6,073 nucleotides of DNA from Chlamydiae bacterium RIFCSPHIGHO2_12_FULL_27_8 (lineage in GTDB: Bacteria > Chlamydiota > Chlamydiia > Chlamydiales > SM23-39), in the NCBI GenBank assembly GCA_001796155.1, contig MGLU01000043.1, positions 1 through 6,073 on the forward strand, in the 5' to 3' direction. Below, in pieces: positions 4,768 through 6,073 of this stretch. Positions within the stretch are counted from its first letter, which is position 1. The number at the start of each line of letters is the position of its first letter. The notes below the pieces were generated by a model. It made no database searches and had not been told where the DNA came from. It was given only the letters and a program-made list of their open reading frames with translations. The position numbers and the translations under genes are program-made.

Positions 4768-6073
4768 ATTTTTTCTCTAAATAAAATGAAGTTTTATAAA
4801 TATTGTAATCAACTTCCCATCTAACCTCTCTTAATGTATCTACTTTTGGATCGTTTAAAAGACGATTATGAAAATCCCTAGCCTGTTGTGAATTTTCAAG
4901 TTTAAACTGCATCGTGACTTTAACTAAGTAGGGGTCTGTTTTTGAGTTAGATAGCGGAAAACTTTCCAAATCATATTCAAAATTCAATATCTCTGCATTT
5001 TTTAAATTCTCGTGATTGTTTAACCAAGATAATATTTCAGAAACACTATATGTATCCAAAATATACGGAAAATTTTTATTGCTAGCTTTCAACTTTTTTT
5101 CAAAATTTTCTATTCTATCATATAAATGAGCATTATGATTAGATTTAATATTTAAATTTTCCTGTTCCGCTTTTTCTAACTTATTCAGTTCAGATAAAAG
5201 CAAAAACTCTTTATTTTTAAGAGCTCTATTTGAAAAATAAAAAAAAGTAAAAATTATTGTTAATGACAAAATAAAATAACCAAACAATTTATAGGATAAA
5301 TTTTTTAATTCTTTTTTTGATGTAAATTCATCTTTTCTAAATTCTATAGAAGAACTATCTCTCACTCTAGCATCTAATGCTAAACCGATTGCAAGAGCAA
5401 AAACTTTGATGCTGCTGTGCTGATTATCTAAAAAATTATTAATTATCTGCCTGTCTAAATATTTAGAAAAGTGATCGTTGAAAGAAATAAAATTTATATC
5501 CCCGGTAAACAATATTCGTTTGTTTAATGAACTATCTAAAAAATTTACAATACTAAAAATTTCAATTTCTAATGATTTATAATCCGTTGATTTAGACAGA
5601 TCAATTTTTATTTGATATGATTTTTCAATAAAAAAATCTTTGAATAAAACAATGACAACTTTAGTTTTTGAAAAGTTAATTATTATACCTTCTTTAAAAT
5701 TTTCATCATAAAATTTTGCAAATCTAATTAATGCAATTGGAGCATATGTAATATGATCCGGATCTAAACCAAGATGATTATCTCTTTTGATGCGTTTAGT
5801 TAAAACTTCTTTTGTAGTAATAAAATGCGCTGCAATGTTTTTGTCTTTGTTATAAGTGGAACAAAAATGCATTGATTTTGTATTTAATGAAAGACTATTT
5901 TTGCATTGAAATTCTAAAGCTTTTTTAATAAAAATTTTTTTTAAGTTAAATGGTATAATCTTTAGTATCACTTCAGAAGAGTCCAGCCCGGCAGAAATAA
6001 TTGATTTTGTTAAATCAATGTCAAGCCGCTTTACCGCGTTTAAGCTTGTTAATTCAAAACTTTTATAATACTT
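4760..6073 (-). CDS. GspL-like inner membrane platform protein: PilM-like actin-fold domain fused to PilN-like domain (CT646-like), 5' end outside the window
   Basis: The frame is open from the right edge for 437 codons. The GTG at 5969-5971 could start a 403-residue product, but the 34 codons before it are open and contain a strand (IISAGLDSSEVILKI) belonging to the same domain, so the true start lies upstream. Residue numbers here count from the first visible codon. The cytoplasmic part has PilM/GspL features: the strand just mentioned (25-39), GLDPDHITYAPIALIRFAKFY (102-122), the second actin-fold strand EGIIINFSKTKVVIVLF (128-144) and the closing FALAIGLALDARV (225-237). A single membrane helix (about 263-281, LSLTIIFTFFYFS) leads into a coiled coil rich in L/E/K (285-330). 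A ferredoxin-like periplasmic domain follows (SVSEILSWLNNH, then YLVKVTMQFKLENSQQARDF). This is the GspL layout of type II secretion, or PilM plus PilN in one chain. Phosphate-binding residues of the actin fold are not evident in the visible part, so ATP binding is uncertain. It is the first visible gene of the operon. Confidence 0.75.
   Translation of the reverse strand, partial: KYYKSFELTSLNAVKRLDIDLTKSIISAGLDSSEVILKIIPFNLKKIFIKKALEFQCKNSLSLNTKSMHFCSTYNKDKNIAAHFITTKEVLTKRIKRDNHLGLDPDHITYAPIALIRFAKFYDENFKEGIIINFSKTKVVIVLFKDFFIEKSYQIKIDLSKSTDYKSLEIEIFSIVNFLDSSLNKRILFTGDINFISFNDHFSKYLDRQIINNFLDNQHSSIKVFALAIGLALDARVRDSSSIEFRKDEFTSKKELKNLSYKLFGYFILSLTIIFTFFYFSNRALKNKEFLLLSELNKLEKAEQENLNIKSNHNAHLYDRIENFEKKLKASNKNFPYILDTYSVSEILSWLNNHENLKNAEILNFEYDLESFPLSNSKTDPYLVKVTMQFKLENSQQARDFHNRLLNDPKVDTLREVRWEVDYNIYKTSFYLEKKYE

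Overview
The window is very AT-rich (GC well under one third by eye). It carries two groups of envelope genes that point to the phylum Chlamydiota, probably a low-GC, host-dependent lineage outside Chlamydia itself. Four things support this: the 5' part of a MOMP-like pore protein of the Legionella/chlamydia-relative outer membrane protein family; an NlpC/P60 peptidoglycan hydrolase that starts directly with its N-terminal domain, as in Chlamydia; a string of overlapping genes ending in 5-formyltetrahydrofolate cyclo-ligase (ygfA), which I recall as matching the Chlamydia trachomatis order CT646-CT647-CT648-CT649(ygfA); and the cysteine-rich character of the secreted proteins, which suits the disulfide-crosslinked chlamydial envelope. 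The genus cannot be fixed from this sequence alone.

Layout. Positions 1-669 (minus strand) hold the first 223 codons of the MOMP-like porin gene, which runs off the left edge. A leader with a good ribosome binding site, a small hairpin and a plausible promoter precedes it. Positions 670-1156 are largely non-coding and T-rich on the plus strand, with one doubtful 58-codon minus-strand reading frame (853-1029). Positions 1157-1912 (minus) encode the NlpC/P60 hydrolase. A short divergent gap separates it from 1972-2370 (plus), a small secreted protein with six cysteines. That gene runs tail-to-tail into ygfA, and the two ends overlap by 9 bases.

Positions 2362-6073 are one minus-strand operon of four genes, each overlapping the next by 4-11 bases. 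The first, cut by the right edge, is a GspL-like protein in which a PilM-like actin-fold domain, one membrane helix, a coiled coil and a PilN/GspL-like periplasmic domain are fused. Second is a single-pass GspM/PilO-like protein. Third is a lipoprotein with MORN_2-type repeats. Last is ygfA. My reading, an inference from domain layout and order, is that the first two genes are the inner-membrane assembly platform of the chlamydial type II secretion or pilus-like system, and that the lipoprotein is an envelope partner. The cyclo-ligase is a folate salvage enzyme that happens to be translationally coupled to them.

In short, nearly every gene here concerns the envelope: a pore, a peptidoglycan hydrolase, an oxidisable periplasmic protein, a secretion platform and a lipoprotein. 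No mobile element, CRISPR array or confident RNA gene was seen.
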